Shown in pieces: positions 34,540-44,370 of a DNA stretch of 64,000 nucleotides (the stretch's first letter is position 1; every line of letters starts with the position of its first letter). The position numbers were made by a program, and so were the translations under genes. The notes beneath the pieces were generated by a model. The model was given only the letters and a program-made list of their open reading frames with translations, ran no database searches and was not told where the DNA came from. Source of the stretch: Sinorhizobium fredii USDA 257 (GTDB lineage Bacteria; Pseudomonadota; Alphaproteobacteria; Rhizobiales; Rhizobiaceae); assembly GCF_000265205.3 (NCBI RefSeq), contig NC_018000.1, forward strand, positions 3,286,001 to 3,350,000, in the 5' to 3' direction.

Positions 34540-34601
34540 CTACAGCGCCGTGTTCTTTTCAGAAGCACAAAGGTCGCTGTAGCACTTCGAATCGCCGCAT
34601 G
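34540..34601. repeat. Palindromic intergenic repeat, second copy
   Basis: Arms CTACAGCG (34540) and CGCTGTAG (34575-34582) as in the copy at 16830, with a variant centre (TGTTCTTTTCAGAAGCACA) and the downstream flank ending in GCATG. It lies between the end of the cysA gene (minus strand) and the pseudogene and may help end transcription. Confidence 0.7.
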
Positions 34602-34624
34602 GGCGGCACGTCTGCGGCGCCCGT

Positions 34625-35734
34625 TCAGGTGCCGGTGCGTGCCAGTTCGCTTGCGGGGGCTTCCACGCGTTGCGGGATGGCTGCTAAGCCGCCTTGCTTG
34701 CGGAAAAGCGTCCATTTGGTCGGCCGGAAGGCGATGCGGGTGTGGTCCGTCGAGGAGGCCCGCTCCGGCGGCAGTTCGATCTCGATCGAAGGATGGGTCT
34801 TGCCGAGATCGAGCTCCAGGTGCCGGGTGCCCGCGACGCGTCGGCTCGCCGTGACGAGGCCGGCGAGACAGCCGCCGCAACCGTCGATGAGTTCAATGTC
34901 GTGCGGGCGGAAGTAGAGGGTCGCCGCCCCGTCCGGTTCGCTTGCGGCACGCAGGCCGATCGGCCGGTCCTCGAACCAGATCTCGCCGCTCGAAAGGGTG
35001 ACATCAATGCAGTTCGACTGGCCGATGAAGCCGTAGACGAAAGGCGACACCGGGCGATCGTAGATCTCGTCGGGCGTGCCGACCTGTTCGATCGCGCCCT
35101 TGCTCATCACCACGACGCGGTCGGCAAGCTCGAGCGCCTCCTCCTGGTCGTGGGTGACGAAGACCGTCGTATGGCCGGTGCGGTCGTGGATCTCGCGCAG
35201 CCAGCGGCGGAGCTCCTTGCGAACCTGCGCGTCGAGCGCACCGAAGGGTTCGTCGAGCAGCAGGACGTTCGGCTCCACGGCCATGGCGCGGGCGAGCGCC
35301 ACGCGCTGGCGCTGGCCGCCGGAGAGCTGGGCCGGATAGCGCTTTTCCAGGCCGGAAAGCTGCACCAGTTCGAGGAGATCGAGGGCTCGGCGGCGGATCT
35401 CGGCGGCCGGCGGACGCCGGCTGGAGGGCCTGACCTTCAGCCCGAAGGAGACGTTGTCGAGCACGGTCATGTGCCGGAACAGCGCATAGTGCTGGAAGAC
35501 GAAACCGATGTTTCGCTGCTGCACACTTTTCCGCGACGCGTCCTCGGCGCCGAAGAAGATCGTCCCGTCGGTCGGGCTTTCGAGCCCGGCGATCAGCCGC
35601 AGCAGCGTCGTCTTGCCGGAGCCGGATGGGCCGAGCAGCGCGATCAGTTCGCCGGACCGGATGTCGAGCGATACGTCGTCGAGCGCTGGAAAGCGGCCGA
35701 ATTCCTTGCGTATGTTCTGGACGCGGACTTCCAT
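34625..35734 (-). CDS. cysA: Sulfate ABC importer ATPase
   Basis: 369 residues. The ATPase domain has Walker [11 protein letters not shown] loop FVFQHYALF, signature [15 protein letters not shown] and Walker [19 protein letters not shown]-like C-terminal region follows ([10 protein letters not shown]...). CysA energises sulfate/thiosulfate uptake with CysT and CysW. It lies last in a four-gene minus-strand operon with sbp. The gene ends near the palindromic repeat at 34540. Confidence 0.93.
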   Translation of the reverse strand: MEVRVQNIRKEFGRFPALDDVSLDIRSGELIALLGPSGSGKTTLLRLIAGLESPTDGTIFFGAEDASRKSVQQRNIGFVFQHYALFRHMTVLDNVSFGLKVRPSSRRPPAAEIRRRALDLLELVQLSGLEKRYPAQLSGGQRQRVALARAMAVEPNVLLLDEPFGALDAQVRKELRRWLREIHDRTGHTTVFVTHDQEEALELADRVVVMSKGAIEQVGTPDEIYDRPVSPFVYGFIGQSNCIDVTLSSGEIWFEDRPIGLRAASEPDGAATLYFRPHDIELIDGCGGCLAGLVTASRRVAGTRHLELDLGKTHPSIEIELPPERASSTDHTRIAFRPTKWTLFRKQGGLAAIPQRVEAPASELARTGT

Positions 35735-35749
35735 GGATGTCTGGACCTT

Positions 35750-36637
35750 TCAATGCCTGCGGCTGGCAGCGATCTCGTCGCTGTAACGAAGTTCAAGTGC
35801 CGTCTTCAGAACGAGCGTCACCAGCGCCAGAAGCGCAAGGACTGTCGCCACCGCGAATGCGGCGACGAAGTTATACTCATTGTAGAGGATTTCGACCTGC
35901 AAGGGCATGGTGTTCGTTTGGCCGCGGATATGACCGGAAACCACGGAGACGGCGCCGAACTCGCCCATCGCCCGGGCATTGCAGAGCAGCACGCCGTAGA
36001 GCAGGCCCCATTTGATGTTCGGCAGCGTCACATGCCAGAAGGTCTGCCAGCCGGTCGCCCCGAGCGACAGTGCTGCTTCCTCGTCGCTCGTCCCCTGCTC
36101 CTGCATCAGCGGGATGAGTTCGCGGGCGACGAACGGGAAGGTGACGAAAACGGTGGCAAGCACAAGGCCCGGCACGGCGAAGAGAATCTGCATGCCGTGC
36201 TTCTGCAGGAAGGGGCCAAGGGCGCTGTTGGCGCCGAACAGCAAGATGAAAACGAGACCTGAGATCACCGGCGAGACGGAGAAGGGCAGGTCTATCAGGG
36301 TCGTCAAGAACGCCTTGCCCTTGAATTCGAACTTGGCGATCGCCCAGGCGGCCGCCACTCCGAAAATAAGGTTCAGCGGGACGGAGATCGCGGCGACGGT
36401 CAGCGTCAGGCGGATCGCCGAAAGGGTCTCGGGATCGCGAAGCGCCGTCGCGAACTCGACCGGTCCCTTGCGAAACGCCTCGATAAAGACGGTCGCCAAG
36501 GGTAAGAGCAGGAAGAGGGCAACGAAACCGAGCGCAACGATGATCAGCGTGAGACGCGCAAATCGCGTTTCCGAGGTTGCCGTTTTCACGATTTTGGATG
36601 GCGCCGCCGTCGGCGCTGAGCTGGTATCAAGCGTCAT
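35750..36637 (-). CDS. cysW: Sulfate ABC permease CysW
   Basis: 295 residues, six-span BPD_transp_1 permease. The EAA loop is [39 protein letters not shown] and the start is an N-terminal cytoplasmic tail ([20 protein letters not shown]). ATG 36637 lies inside the last 11 bases of cysT, so the two permeases are coupled. Together they form the sulfate channel; CysW ends 15 bp before cysA. Confidence 0.93.
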   Translation of the reverse strand: MTLDTSSAPTAAPSKIVKTATSETRFARLTLIIVALGFVALFLLLPLATVFIEAFRKGPVEFATALRDPETLSAIRLTLTVAAISVPLNLIFGVAAAWAIAKFEFKGKAFLTTLIDLPFSVSPVISGLVFILLFGANSALGPFLQKHGMQILFAVPGLVLATVFVTFPFVARELIPLMQEQGTSDEEAALSLGATGWQTFWHVTLPNIKWGLLYGVLLCNARAMGEFGAVSVVSGHIRGQTNTMPLQVEILYNEYNFVAAFAVATVLALLALVTLVLKTALELRYSDEIAASRRH

Positions 36638-37484
36638 TACTGTATCTCCGTCTGCTCCAGGACTGGATCGTGTTGATGATGAGCAGCATGATGAAGGAGA
36701 GGACCAGCATCACCGTCGCGATAGCGGTCGCAGCGGGATAGTTGAATTCCTCCAGACGGATAATGATCAGCAGCGGTGCGATCTCCGAGACATAGGGCAG
36801 ATTGCCGGCGATGAAGATCACCGAACCGTACTCGCCGACGCCGCGGGCAAAGGCAAGCGCAAAGCCGGTCAGTCCGGCCGGAAGCAGACCCGGTAGCAGC
36901 ACCCGGCTGATCGTCTGATACCGTTTGGCGCCGAGCGTCGCGGCCGCCTCTTCGACCTCCTTGTCGATTTCCTCCATGACGGGTTGAACCGTGCGCACCA
37001 CGAAGGGCAGACCGACGAAGACGAGCGCCACGACGATGCCGGCCGGCGTGAAGGCGATCTTGATGCCGAGCGGTTCGAGGAGCGAGCCGATCCAGCCGTT
37101 CGGCGCATAGAGCGCCGTCAAGGCGATGCCGGCGACCGCCGTCGGCAGCGCGAAGGGCAGATCGACCATGGCGTCTATCACCCGCTTGCCGGGAAACCGA
37201 TAACGCACCAGCACCCAGGCGAGAATGACGCCGAAGATGAGGTTGACGACCGCGGCGATGAAGGCCGTGCCGAAGCTGATCGTCAACGCGTTGACGGTGC
37301 GCTCGTCAAGGACCAGTGCCATGAAATTGGACCAGCCGAGGCCACTTGAGCGCCAGATCAGGCCGGAAAGGGGGATGAGAACGATGAGGGTAAGCCATGT
37401 CAGTGTGACGCCGAGCGCCAATCCGAAACCCGGAAGGACGCTCGGCTGCCGAAACCGCCATCGCGTGCTGCTGCGAACGGCCAT
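36627..37484 (-). CDS. cysT: Sulfate ABC permease CysT
   Basis: 285 residues, six-span permease of the CysT/CysU type. [32 protein letters not shown] is the conserved N-terminal segment, and [44 protein letters not shown] is the EAA loop. Start ATG 37484 lies 5 bp after the sbp stop; the frame extends upstream to 37562 without support. It is the partner of CysW. Confidence 0.93.
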   Translation of the reverse strand: MAVRSSTRWRFRQPSVLPGFGLALGVTLTWLTLIVLIPLSGLIWRSSGLGWSNFMALVLDERTVNALTISFGTAFIAAVVNLIFGVILAWVLVRYRFPGKRVIDAMVDLPFALPTAVAGIALTALYAPNGWIGSLLEPLGIKIAFTPAGIVVALVFVGLPFVVRTVQPVMEEIDKEVEEAAATLGAKRYQTISRVLLPGLLPAGLTGFALAFARGVGEYGSVIFIAGNLPYVSEIAPLLIIIRLEEFNYPAATAIATVMLVLSFIMLLIINTIQSWSRRRYSNDA

Positions 37485-37489
37485 TGGGT

Positions 37490-38515
37490 TTATTGTCCCG
37501 GCTTGTAGATCTGATCGAAAACGCCGCCATCGGCGAAGAATTTCGGCTGAGCTTCCTTCCAACCGCCGAATTCGTCAATAGTGACAAGTTTGAGATCGGC
37601 GAAGCGGGCGATGTCCGCGGGGTCGGCCAGCTGGGGCTTGAACGGCCGGTAGTAGTGCTTCGCAGCGATCTTCTGGCCGGCATCGCTGTAGAGATAGTTG
37701 AGGTAGGCTTCGGCCACCTTGCGGGTGCCCTTGCTGTCGACATTGCCGTCGACGAGGGCCACCGGCGGCTCGGCCTTGATCGAAATCGATGGCGTGACGA
37801 TCTCGAAATTGTGGGGGCCGAGTTCTTCGAGAGAAAGATAGGCTTCGTTTTCCCAGGCGAGCAGCACGTCGCCAAGGCCACGCTGCACGAAGGTGGTGGT
37901 TGCGCCGCGCGCACCGGTATCGAGGACCGGAACGTGCTTGAAGAGTTGCGTCACGTATTCCTGCGCCTTGGCATCGTCGCCGCCGTTGGCGGCACGCGCC
38001 CAAGCCCAGGCGGCCAGGAAGTTCCAGCGGGCGCCGCCCGAGGTCTTCGGGTTCGGGGTGATCACCTGAATGTCTTCCTTGGTCAGGTCGCCCCAGTCCT
38101 TGATGCCTTTGGGATTGCCCTTGCGGACCAGAAAGACGATTGTCGACGTATAAGGAGCACTGTTGTTGTCCAGGCGGCCTTTCCAGTCGGCCGGAATCTT
38201 GCCGGTCGCCTTGGCGATCGCGTCGATGTCGGCCTCGAGCGCCAGCGTCACCACATCGGCTTCGAGGCCGTCGATCACAGATCGGGCCTGCTTGCCCGAG
38301 CCGCCATGCGAGGTCTGGATTGTTACGGTTTCGCCCGTGTCGGCCTGCCACTTTTCAGCGAAGGCGGCATTGAAATCCTTATAGAGTTCCCGGGTCGGAT
38401 CATAGGACACGTTCAGGATTGTCGTATCAGCGGCGGCAAGGCCGATCGAGCCGAGCTGCAGGCTTCCGACCAAAAGTGCTAGTTTCACTATTCCGGCAAG
38501 TCTATTCGAACTCAT
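37490..38515 (-). CDS. sbp: Periplasmic sulfate-binding protein
   Basis: 341 residues with an N-terminal signal sequence ([28 protein letters not shown]). The Sbp/CysP motifs include [46 protein letters not shown] and [18 protein letters not shown] (key residues of the sulfate site). ATG 38515 follows GGAGG with 5 bases spacing. First gene of the sulfate importer operon. The 300-bp region upstream is AT-rich. Confidence 0.92.
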   Translation of the reverse strand: MSSNRLAGIVKLALLVGSLQLGSIGLAAADTTILNVSYDPTRELYKDFNAAFAEKWQADTGETVTIQTSHGGSGKQARSVIDGLEADVVTLALEADIDAIAKATGKIPADWKGRLDNNSAPYTSTIVFLVRKGNPKGIKDWGDLTKEDIQVITPNPKTSGGARWNFLAAWAWARAANGGDDAKAQEYVTQLFKHVPVLDTGARGATTTFVQRGLGDVLLAWENEAYLSLEELGPHNFEIVTPSISIKAEPPVALVDGNVDSKGTRKVAEAYLNYLYSDAGQKIAAKHYYRPFKPQLADPADIARFADLKLVTIDEFGGWKEAQPKFFADGGVFDQIYKPGQ

Positions 38516-38818
38516 GTCGACCTCCATCCTTTGCCAGATAAAACTATCAATTTAATCGACTATCTCAACGCAAACATATGACACCGTCGGGCGGACTCGG
38601 GAAATCTCCTATCCTTCTTTAGGCGTTTCCGGGAATTTCTTGCCCCTGCCGACCCAGCCTCCCGATGTTTTGTCGCAGGAATGCCCATCTTGGCCGCGCT
38701 AACATAACTGCATTTGCGGCATCTGACGATTGCGGGCTACGAAATATGACTCGGCCACTTTCGCCCAAGCGACTTCATGGCGCTGCTCTCATCTCTCGAA
38801 GATGCCGTTGAAAGACGA
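38516..38818. other. Intergenic region between sbp and aldolase-like gene
   Basis: It lies between the sbp start (minus strand) and the stop of the aldolase-like gene (also minus strand). The first 65 bp are AT-rich (ATAAAACTATCAATTTAATCG) and probably hold the sbp promoter. No convincing binding site, repeat or small gene was found in the rest. Confidence 0.4.
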
Positions 38819-39877
38819 TTAGAGAACGCGGCCGCGGGCGACGACGGTCCACTTAGCCATCGGCTCGCCGCCTTCGATCACATGGACGAGATCGACCATG
38901 TTGGTCACCACGCAGGCGTGGTTCGGTACGATGCGAAGCTGCTCGCCGACCTGGAGGCCGATCGGGCCATCGGAAACAAGCCGGCCATGTTCCTCCGAAA
39001 GCTGGTCGATGCGGATGTCGTCGCGCCCGAGCACATGGCCGTAGCCCGTGAGACCGAGAAGGTCGGAGGTCAACACCTTGCTGCCGGCGTCGATGATCGC
39101 CCTGTTCGGCGCCGGCACGGAGACGACCGTGGCAAGCACGGTGAGCGCACAGTCCTGCCAAGTCGCGACACCGCGGGAGACGAGCGAGCGATCGTTGTAG
39201 ATATAGGTGCCTGGCCGATACTCGGTTGCGACTGGCGCTTCGGCCGCTTGCATCATGCTCGGCGTGCCACCCGACGTAATGCTCGGAACCTCCAGCCCAT
39301 CCGCCTCGATCAGCCGTTTCGCCTCGCTCATGAAGGATTGCACCCGCGCCGCACTGCCGACCGGCGGATAGGTCATCAAGCCGCCGAACCGCAATCCCGC
39401 TGCATCTGTTATGCGCCGGGCAAGGTCAGCCGCCGCTTCGGGGGTCGCGACGCCGCAGCGATCGCCGCCCGTGTTGCATTCGACCAGCACCGTGAGCGGC
39501 TTCTCCGCACCGGCAAAATAGGCTGACAGCCCGTCGATGACCGTCGGATTGTCCGCCACCACACTGAGGATCACCCGCGCGTTCAATCTGGCCAGGCGCG
39601 CGAGCTTTGCTTCGCCGAGGATGTTGTATGTGATCAGCACATCCTTGATCCGCGCGCTGCCGTCGACCATCGCCTCCGCTTCGGAAACCTTCTGGCAGGT
39701 TATGCCGATGGCCCCTGCCTCGAGTTGCAGGTCGGCCATCTGCGGCAGCTTGTGCGTCTTGATGTGCGGACGCACGCGGATGCCGTGCCGATCGGCATAG
39801 GCCTGAAAGGCGTGGACGTTTCGGCGGGCGATGTCGAGATCGACGAGCACCGCAGGCGTTTCGATCGGCAGGGTCAT
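38819..39877 (-). CDS. D-threonine aldolase/D-serine dehydratase-like PLP protein
   Basis: 352 residues, alanine racemase-type N-terminal barrel plus C-terminal domain as in D-threonine aldolase and DSD1-like enzymes. The PLP lysine region is RPHIKTHKLPQMADLQLEAGA, and SGGTPSM supplies the phosphate loop. The metal-binding HACVVTNMVDLVHVIEGGE closes the protein. ATG 39877 has GGGAGGAC upstream; an ATG at 39904 is less likely. It is divergent from an amino-acid ABC importer, which hints that a D-amino acid or beta-hydroxy amino acid is imported and cleaved or dehydrated. Confidence 0.88.
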   Translation of the reverse strand: MTLPIETPAVLVDLDIARRNVHAFQAYADRHGIRVRPHIKTHKLPQMADLQLEAGAIGITCQKVSEAEAMVDGSARIKDVLITYNILGEAKLARLARLNARVILSVVADNPTVIDGLSAYFAGAEKPLTVLVECNTGGDRCGVATPEAAADLARRITDAAGLRFGGLMTYPPVGSAARVQSFMSEAKRLIEADGLEVPSITSGGTPSMMQAAEAPVATEYRPGTYIYNDRSLVSRGVATWQDCALTVLATVVSVPAPNRAIIDAGSKVLTSDLLGLTGYGHVLGRDDIRIDQLSEEHGRLVSDGPIGLQVGEQLRIVPNHACVVTNMVDLVHVIEGGEPMAKWTVVARGRVL

Positions 39878-39929
39878 AGGCTCGGTCCTCCCACGAGAAA
39901 TCACGGACGGCGAATCTCGCCGATGCCGC

Positions 39930-40001
39930 TTGACAAGTTATGAACTGAGGCATTTCATAGGTCAATCCGGTATTAAGGACGAATGTCCAATATAACGGAC
40001 A
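39930..40001 (+). promoter_or_regulatory. Promoter and operator candidates for the amino-acid ABC operon
   Basis: TTGACA (39930-39935) is followed after 17 bases by TTTCAT (39953-39958), a possible sigma-70-like promoter toward the ABC genes. Just downstream GGAC (39977), TGTCC (39984-39988) and GGACA (39997-40001) form alternating inverted half-sites. They could bind the IclR-family regulator encoded at the end of the operon. Confidence 0.4.
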
Positions 40002-40033
40002 ACAGCCCGGGAACGAAAAAGGGGAGATCTCCG

Positions 40034-40876
40034 ATGATCAAGACATTCACCATCGCCGCGAGCCTCGCAGTCGCCGCGCTCGCCGCCATGCCCACTCAAG
40101 CGCAGCAACCGTCCAGCAAGCTCGATGAAGTTCTGGCGCGCGGCCACCTGATCCTCGGTACCGGCAGCACGAATGCGCCGTGGCACTTCAAGAGCGCCGA
40201 GGACAAGCTGCAGGGCTTCGACGTCGATATGGGTCGCATCATTGCCAAGGCGCTGTTCGGGGACCCGGACAAAATCGAGTACGTCAACCAGTCGTCGGAT
40301 GCGCGTATCCCGAACATCACCACCGACAAGGTCGATCTCACCTGCCAGTTCATGACCGTCACCGGCGAACGCGCCCAGCAGATCGCCTTCACCATTCCCT
40401 ATTATCGGGAAGGTGTCGGCCTGATGCTGAAGGGCGATGGGAAGTATGCCGATTACGAGGCGCTGAAGGGCGCCGGTTCGTCGGTCACCATCTCGGTGCT
40501 GCAGAACGTCTATGCGGAAGACATGGTCCATGCCGCACTTCCAGAGGCGACGGTCGACCAGTATGAATCCGTCGACCTGATCTATCAGGCGCTCGAATCC
40601 GGCCGCGCCGATGCGGCGGCCACCGACCAGTCGTCGCTCGCCTGGTACATGACCCAGAACCCGGGTCGCTACAAGGATGCAGGTCACGGCTGGAACCCGC
40701 AGACCTATGCCTGCGGCGTCAAGCGCGGCGATCAGGACTGGCTGAACTTCGTCAACACCGCGCTGCATGAAGCGATGACCGGCGTCGAGTTCGACTTCTA
40801 CGCCAAGTCGTTCAAGACCTGGTTCGGAAAGGACCTGACCCCGCCGCAGATCGGTTTCCCGGTCGAGTACAAGTAA
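40034..40876 (+). CDS. Amino-acid ABC substrate-binding protein
   Basis: 280 residues with a signal peptide (MIKTFTIAASLAVAALAAMPTQA). It belongs to the polar amino-acid binding family (SBP_bac_3), with LDEVLARGHLILGTGSTNAPWHF, LQGFDVDMGRIIAKALFG and DLTCQFMTVTGERAQQIAFTIPYY. ATG 40034 follows AAGGGGAGATCTCCG. It starts an operon with two permeases, an ATPase, a RidA-like protein and an IclR regulator. A strong hairpin follows its stop codon. Confidence 0.92.
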   Translation: MIKTFTIAASLAVAALAAMPTQAQQPSSKLDEVLARGHLILGTGSTNAPWHFKSAEDKLQGFDVDMGRIIAKALFGDPDKIEYVNQSSDARIPNITTDKVDLTCQFMTVTGERAQQIAFTIPYYREGVGLMLKGDGKYADYEALKGAGSSVTISVLQNVYAEDMVHAALPEATVDQYESVDLIYQALESGRADAAATDQSSLAWYMTQNPGRYKDAGHGWNPQTYACGVKRGDQDWLNFVNTALHEAMTGVEFDFYAKSFKTWFGKDLTPPQIGFPVEYK

Positions 40877-40885
40877 GCCTTTGTC

Positions 40886-40917
40886 ATCGGCGGCTCCGCC
40901 TAGGCGGGGCTGCCGAT
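40886..40917 (+). promoter_or_regulatory. Intercistronic hairpin after binding-protein gene
   Basis: Arms ATCGGCGGCTCCGCC and GGCGGGGCTGCCGAT pair with only two G-U wobbles around a TA centre, giving a stem of about 14 pairs. It has no T tract, lies 10 bp after the binding-protein stop and precedes the permease. It likely stabilises the upstream message or slows read-through. Confidence 0.65.
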
Positions 40918-40930
40918 CGCTTTGCTTCGA

Positions 40931-41605
40931 ATGGCTTCGCCCATGACCTATACATTGAACTTCGCGGCTGTCTGGCGCTCGTTCGACCTGCTTCTCCAGG
41001 GGCTGGCGCTCAGCCTTGGTCTCGCGGTCGTGGCGATCCTCGCCGGTTGCGTGATCGGACTGATCACCGCCTTCGGCCTCGTTTCCAAGAGCGTCCTCTT
41101 GCGAAAACCGGCCGGACTCTACGTGACGATCATCCGCAACACGCCGATCCTCGTGCTTGTCCTTTTCAGCTATTTCGCCCTTCCCGAGCTCGGCGTCCGG
41201 CTTGGAAAAATCGAAAGCTTTGTGATGACGCTGGCGATCTATTCCGGCGCCTATCTGGCCGAAGTGTTCCGCGGCGGCCTGATCGCCGTGCCGGCGGGTC
41301 AGCGGGAGGCGGGGCTCGCGATCGGCCTCACGGAGATGCAGATCCGCACCTCGATCATCATTCCGCTGATGCTGCGCAACGTCCTGCCGTCACTCGGCAG
41401 CACATTGATCTCGCTGTTCAAGGACACCTCGCTTGCCGCAGCAATCGCCGTGCCGGAGCTTACGTTCGAGGCACGCAAGATCAATGTCGAGACCTTCCGC
41501 GTCATCGAAACCTGGATCGTCGCGAGCTGCCTCTATGTCGCAACCTGCTCGCTGCTGGCCGCTCTGATGCGCGCCGTCGAGCGACGTCTTGCCGTTCCGA
41601 GGTGA
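40931..41605 (+). CDS. Amino-acid ABC permease 1
   Basis: About 224 residues, HisM/GlnP-type permease with five or six spans. The EAA loop is REAGLAIGLTEMQIRTSIIIPLMLRNVLPSLGSTLISLFKDTSLA, and IIRNTPILVLVLF is the conserved N-terminal part. ATG 40931 or 40943 could be the start; neither has a strong ribosome site. It pairs with the second permease 6 bp downstream and the ATPase that follows. Confidence 0.9.
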   Translation: MASPMTYTLNFAAVWRSFDLLLQGLALSLGLAVVAILAGCVIGLITAFGLVSKSVLLRKPAGLYVTIIRNTPILVLVLFSYFALPELGVRLGKIESFVMTLAIYSGAYLAEVFRGGLIAVPAGQREAGLAIGLTEMQIRTSIIIPLMLRNVLPSLGSTLISLFKDTSLAAAIAVPELTFEARKINVETFRVIETWIVASCLYVATCSLLAALMRAVERRLAVPR

Positions 41606-41610
41606 TCGCC

Positions 41611-42270
41611 ATGGATTTCAGCTTTGTCGATCAAATCTGGGTCGCACGTGTCCCGCTCCTCAAGGGGCTCGGCGTGTCGATCTCCATCTCGCTCCTCTCG
41701 ATCGTCGTCGGCACGGTGCTTGGCGTCTTTGTCGGCCTTGCGCTCACCTATGGCTACAGGCCAGTCCAATGGCTTGTGCGCGGCTATACGGACTTCATCC
41801 GCGGCACGCCGGTGCTGGTGCTCGTACTCGCGAGCTACTATGTCCTGAGCACCATCGGCATCGATCTCGGTCCGTTCCAGGCGGGCGTCCTTGCGCTGGC
41901 GGTCTTCTGCAGTTCGCATGTCGGCGAACTGGTGCGTGGCGCGCTCCAGTCTATCCCTAAGGGCCAGACCGAGGCCGCCAAGGCGATAGGGCTGACCTTC
42001 CCGCAGACCTTTGTCTATGTGCTGGGGCCGCAGGCGCTGCGTCAGGCGCTGCCTGCCTGGGTCAACACGGCGGCCGAGATGGTCAAGGCATCGACGCTGC
42101 TTTCGATCATCGGCGTCGGCGAACTGCTCTTGCGCACCCAGGAAGTGATCTCCCGCACCTTCATGAGCCTCGAGTTCTATTTCTTCGCGGGCTTCCTCTA
42201 TTTCGTCATCAACTACGGCATCGAGCGCTTCGGCCGCTACGTCGAGCGCAGAACCGCCGTTCCATCGTGA
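41611..42270 (+). CDS. Amino-acid ABC permease 2
   Basis: 219 residues, HisM/HisQ-type permease. YTDFIRGTPVLVLVLASYYVLS gives the conserved segment and IPKGQTEAAKAIGLTFPQTFVYVLGPQALRQALPAWVNTAAEM the EAA loop. ATG 41611 has a fair ribosome site (GAGGTGATCGCC). The two permeases form the heterodimer for polar amino-acid import. It lies 15 bp before the ATPase gene. Confidence 0.9.
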   Translation: MDFSFVDQIWVARVPLLKGLGVSISISLLSIVVGTVLGVFVGLALTYGYRPVQWLVRGYTDFIRGTPVLVLVLASYYVLSTIGIDLGPFQAGVLALAVFCSSHVGELVRGALQSIPKGQTEAAKAIGLTFPQTFVYVLGPQALRQALPAWVNTAAEMVKASTLLSIIGVGELLLRTQEVISRTFMSLEFYFFAGFLYFVINYGIERFGRYVERRTAVPS

Positions 42271-42285
42271 GGCCTCGGAAATCCG

Positions 42286-43053
42286 ATGACCAATCTTCTT
42301 GAAATCCGCGATCTCCATAAGCGCTACGGCACGGTCGAGGTGCTGAAGGGCGTCGACTGCTCGATGCGGCAGGGCGAGGTGATCAGCATCATCGGCTCCA
42401 GCGGCTCCGGCAAGACGACGATGCTCCGCTGCATCAACATGCTCGAGGAGTTCCAGGGCGGCACGATCTCGATCGACGGCCAGGAAATCGGCTACGAGAC
42501 GGCCGGCGGCGTGCGCCGTCGCAAGCCGGAGCGGGAGATCGCCCGACAGCGGGCGCTGACCGGCATGGCCTTCCAGCAGTTCAACCTGTTTCCGCACATG
42601 ACCGCCGCCGGCAACGTCATGCTTGGGCTCATCAAGGTGAAGAAGATGAGCCGCGACGAGGCGCGGGCGGTGGCGGAGAAATGGCTCGACCGCGTCGGCC
42701 TGCTCTCACGCATCGACCATTATCCGGGCCAGCTTTCCGGCGGGCAGCAGCAGCGCGTGGCAATCGCCCGCGCCATCGCCATGAACCCGAAGTTGATGCT
42801 CTTCGACGAGGTGACCTCGGCGCTCGACCCGGAGCTCGTCAACGAGGTGTTGCAGGTGATCAAGGCGCTCGCCGACGACGGCATGAGCATGCTGATTGTC
42901 ACCCACGAGATGCGCTTTGCCTATGAGGTGTCGTCGCGGGTGATCTTCATGAACCAGGGACGCATCGGCGAGGAGGGCAATCCACGCGAAATGTTCCTGA
43001 AACCCAGGACCGAACGACTGGCAGAATTTCTGAAAACGTCGACGTTCAACTGA
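42286..43053 (+). CDS. Amino-acid ABC ATPase
   Basis: 255 residues, GlnQ/HisP-type ATPase: Walker [12 protein letters not shown], signature [17 protein letters not shown], Walker [17 protein letters not shown]. The alanine-serine residues of the Q loop ([13 protein letters not shown]) are normal. It is cotranscribed with both permeases and drives import of the unknown amino acid. It ends 34 bp before the RidA-like gene. Confidence 0.93.
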   Translation: MTNLLEIRDLHKRYGTVEVLKGVDCSMRQGEVISIIGSSGSGKTTMLRCINMLEEFQGGTISIDGQEIGYETAGGVRRRKPEREIARQRALTGMAFQQFNLFPHMTAAGNVMLGLIKVKKMSRDEARAVAEKWLDRVGLLSRIDHYPGQLSGGQQQRVAIARAIAMNPKLMLFDEVTSALDPELVNEVLQVIKALADDGMSMLIVTHEMRFAYEVSSRVIFMNQGRIGEEGNPREMFLKPRTERLAEFLKTSTFN

Positions 43054-43087
43054 CCAGTAAGAGTAAAATCAAGAAGTGGAGTGAAGT

Positions 43088-43471
43088 GTGACGATCAAGC
43101 GTTATGGAACGGGAGAATCCGGTGCGGGCAAGCAGCCGCTGCCTTTTGCGCGCGCCGTCGAGGCGAACGGTTGGCTTTACGTCTCCGGGCAGGTCGCCAT
43201 GGAAAACGGCGAGATCATCGGCGGCGGCATCGTCGCCGAGAGCCGCAAGGCGATCGAGAACATGATCGCCATCCTGCATGAGGCGGGCTATGGCGTCGAA
43301 GACGTGGTGCGCGTAGGCGTCTGGCTCGACGATCCGCGTGACTTCTGGACGTTCAACGGCGTCTACGCGGGATATTTCGGCAGGAACCCGCCGGCGCGTG
43401 CCTGCGTGCAATCGCGCATGATGGTCGACTGCAAGGTGGAAGTTGACTGCGTCGCCTACAAGGCTAAATGA
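43088..43471 (+). CDS. RidA-family protein, second in window
   Basis: 127 residues with LPFARAVEANGWLYVSGQVAMENGEIIGGGIVAE and AIENMIAILHEAGYGVEDVVRVGVWLDDPRDFWTFNGVYAGYF. The end (PPARACVQSRMMVDCKVEVDCVAY) carries the RidA C-terminal arginine before the CKVEVD motif. GTG 43088 with GGAG upstream. Placed after an amino-acid importer, so it could hydrolyse enamine/imine products of the divergent D-amino-acid-type PLP enzyme. The family is clear; the job is inferred. Confidence 0.88.
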   Translation: MTIKRYGTGESGAGKQPLPFARAVEANGWLYVSGQVAMENGEIIGGGIVAESRKAIENMIAILHEAGYGVEDVVRVGVWLDDPRDFWTFNGVYAGYFGRNPPARACVQSRMMVDCKVEVDCVAYKAK

Positions 43472-43527
43472 GATGCATCCCCCGGGGCCGCTTTGAGCTG
43501 GCCCCGACTCACACAAACGAGGACGTG

Positions 43528-44340
43528 ATGGCGGAGGCGGAAGACACGATCAATCGCAGAGCACGGGGTCTCGACCGGGCGTTCGAGATCCTCGATTATC
43601 TGCGCCTGCAGCGACAGCCCCTGCGCCCGAACGAGATCGCGCAGGGGATCGGTGCGCCGCGCTCATCCGTCTATGAACTGATCAATCTGCTTCTCCGCCA
43701 GGGCGTCATCGAATACCGGGGCGACGACGGCCGCGTCTTCCTCGGCCGCAAGCTCTATTTCCTCGGCGCGGTATACGCGGAGCAGTTCGACCTGATGCGC
43801 GAATGCGAGCATCTGCTCGCAAGGATTGCCGAGCAGACTCGCGAGACCGCGCAGATGTGCCAGCTCGAAGGGAACAAGTACGCCGTCGTGCTGATGAACG
43901 AGGGCAGTCGTCCCTTCCGCATCTCCACCAATATCGGCGAATCGGTCGCGATTCCCTGGACCGCTTCCGGTCGTCTGCTCGTCGACCACATGAGCGACGA
44001 GGAGATATTGGCCTTCATCCCGGAGGCAGATTTCGTGCTGCCGAGCGGCCAGCGCCTCGATCCGGCCGAGTTCATCCGCCAGGTCCGCCAAGCCAAGCAG
44101 GACGGCTATTTCACCTTCAACAGCATCGTCGACAGCTTTACCCATTGCTTCGCGGTACCGGTCTACGACGCGGAAGAAATTTGCATCGCCACGCTCTGCC
44201 TCGTCGCTCCGAAGGAAGACGGGTTGCGCAACCGCGATGCCTATCTTCGCGTTCTGGTCGATGCGGCAGGCGAGCTGTCCGAGAAGCTTGGCTACCGGCA
44301 AGACCGCGGGCCTTCGCCGCGGACCGCTGCAGGTCGCTGA
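43528..44340 (+). CDS. IclR-family regulator
   Basis: 270 residues. An N-terminal winged helix (LDRAFEILDYLRLQRQPLRPNEIAQGIGAPRSSVYELINLLLRQGVIEY) precedes the IclR effector domain (MCQLEGNKYAVVLMNEGSRPFRISTNIGESVAIPWTASGRLLV). ATG 43528 follows GAGGACGTG. As the last gene of the plus-strand ABC operon it is well placed to repress that operon and the divergent aldolase-like gene. The candidate site is at 39977-40001. Confidence 0.9.
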   Translation: MAEAEDTINRRARGLDRAFEILDYLRLQRQPLRPNEIAQGIGAPRSSVYELINLLLRQGVIEYRGDDGRVFLGRKLYFLGAVYAEQFDLMRECEHLLARIAEQTRETAQMCQLEGNKYAVVLMNEGSRPFRISTNIGESVAIPWTASGRLLVDHMSDEEILAFIPEADFVLPSGQRLDPAEFIRQVRQAKQDGYFTFNSIVDSFTHCFAVPVYDAEEICIATLCLVAPKEDGLRNRDAYLRVLVDAAGELSEKLGYRQDRGPSPRTAAGR

Positions 44341-44370
44341 GGGTCTCAGAGGCAGCGCAGTGTCTCGGCG

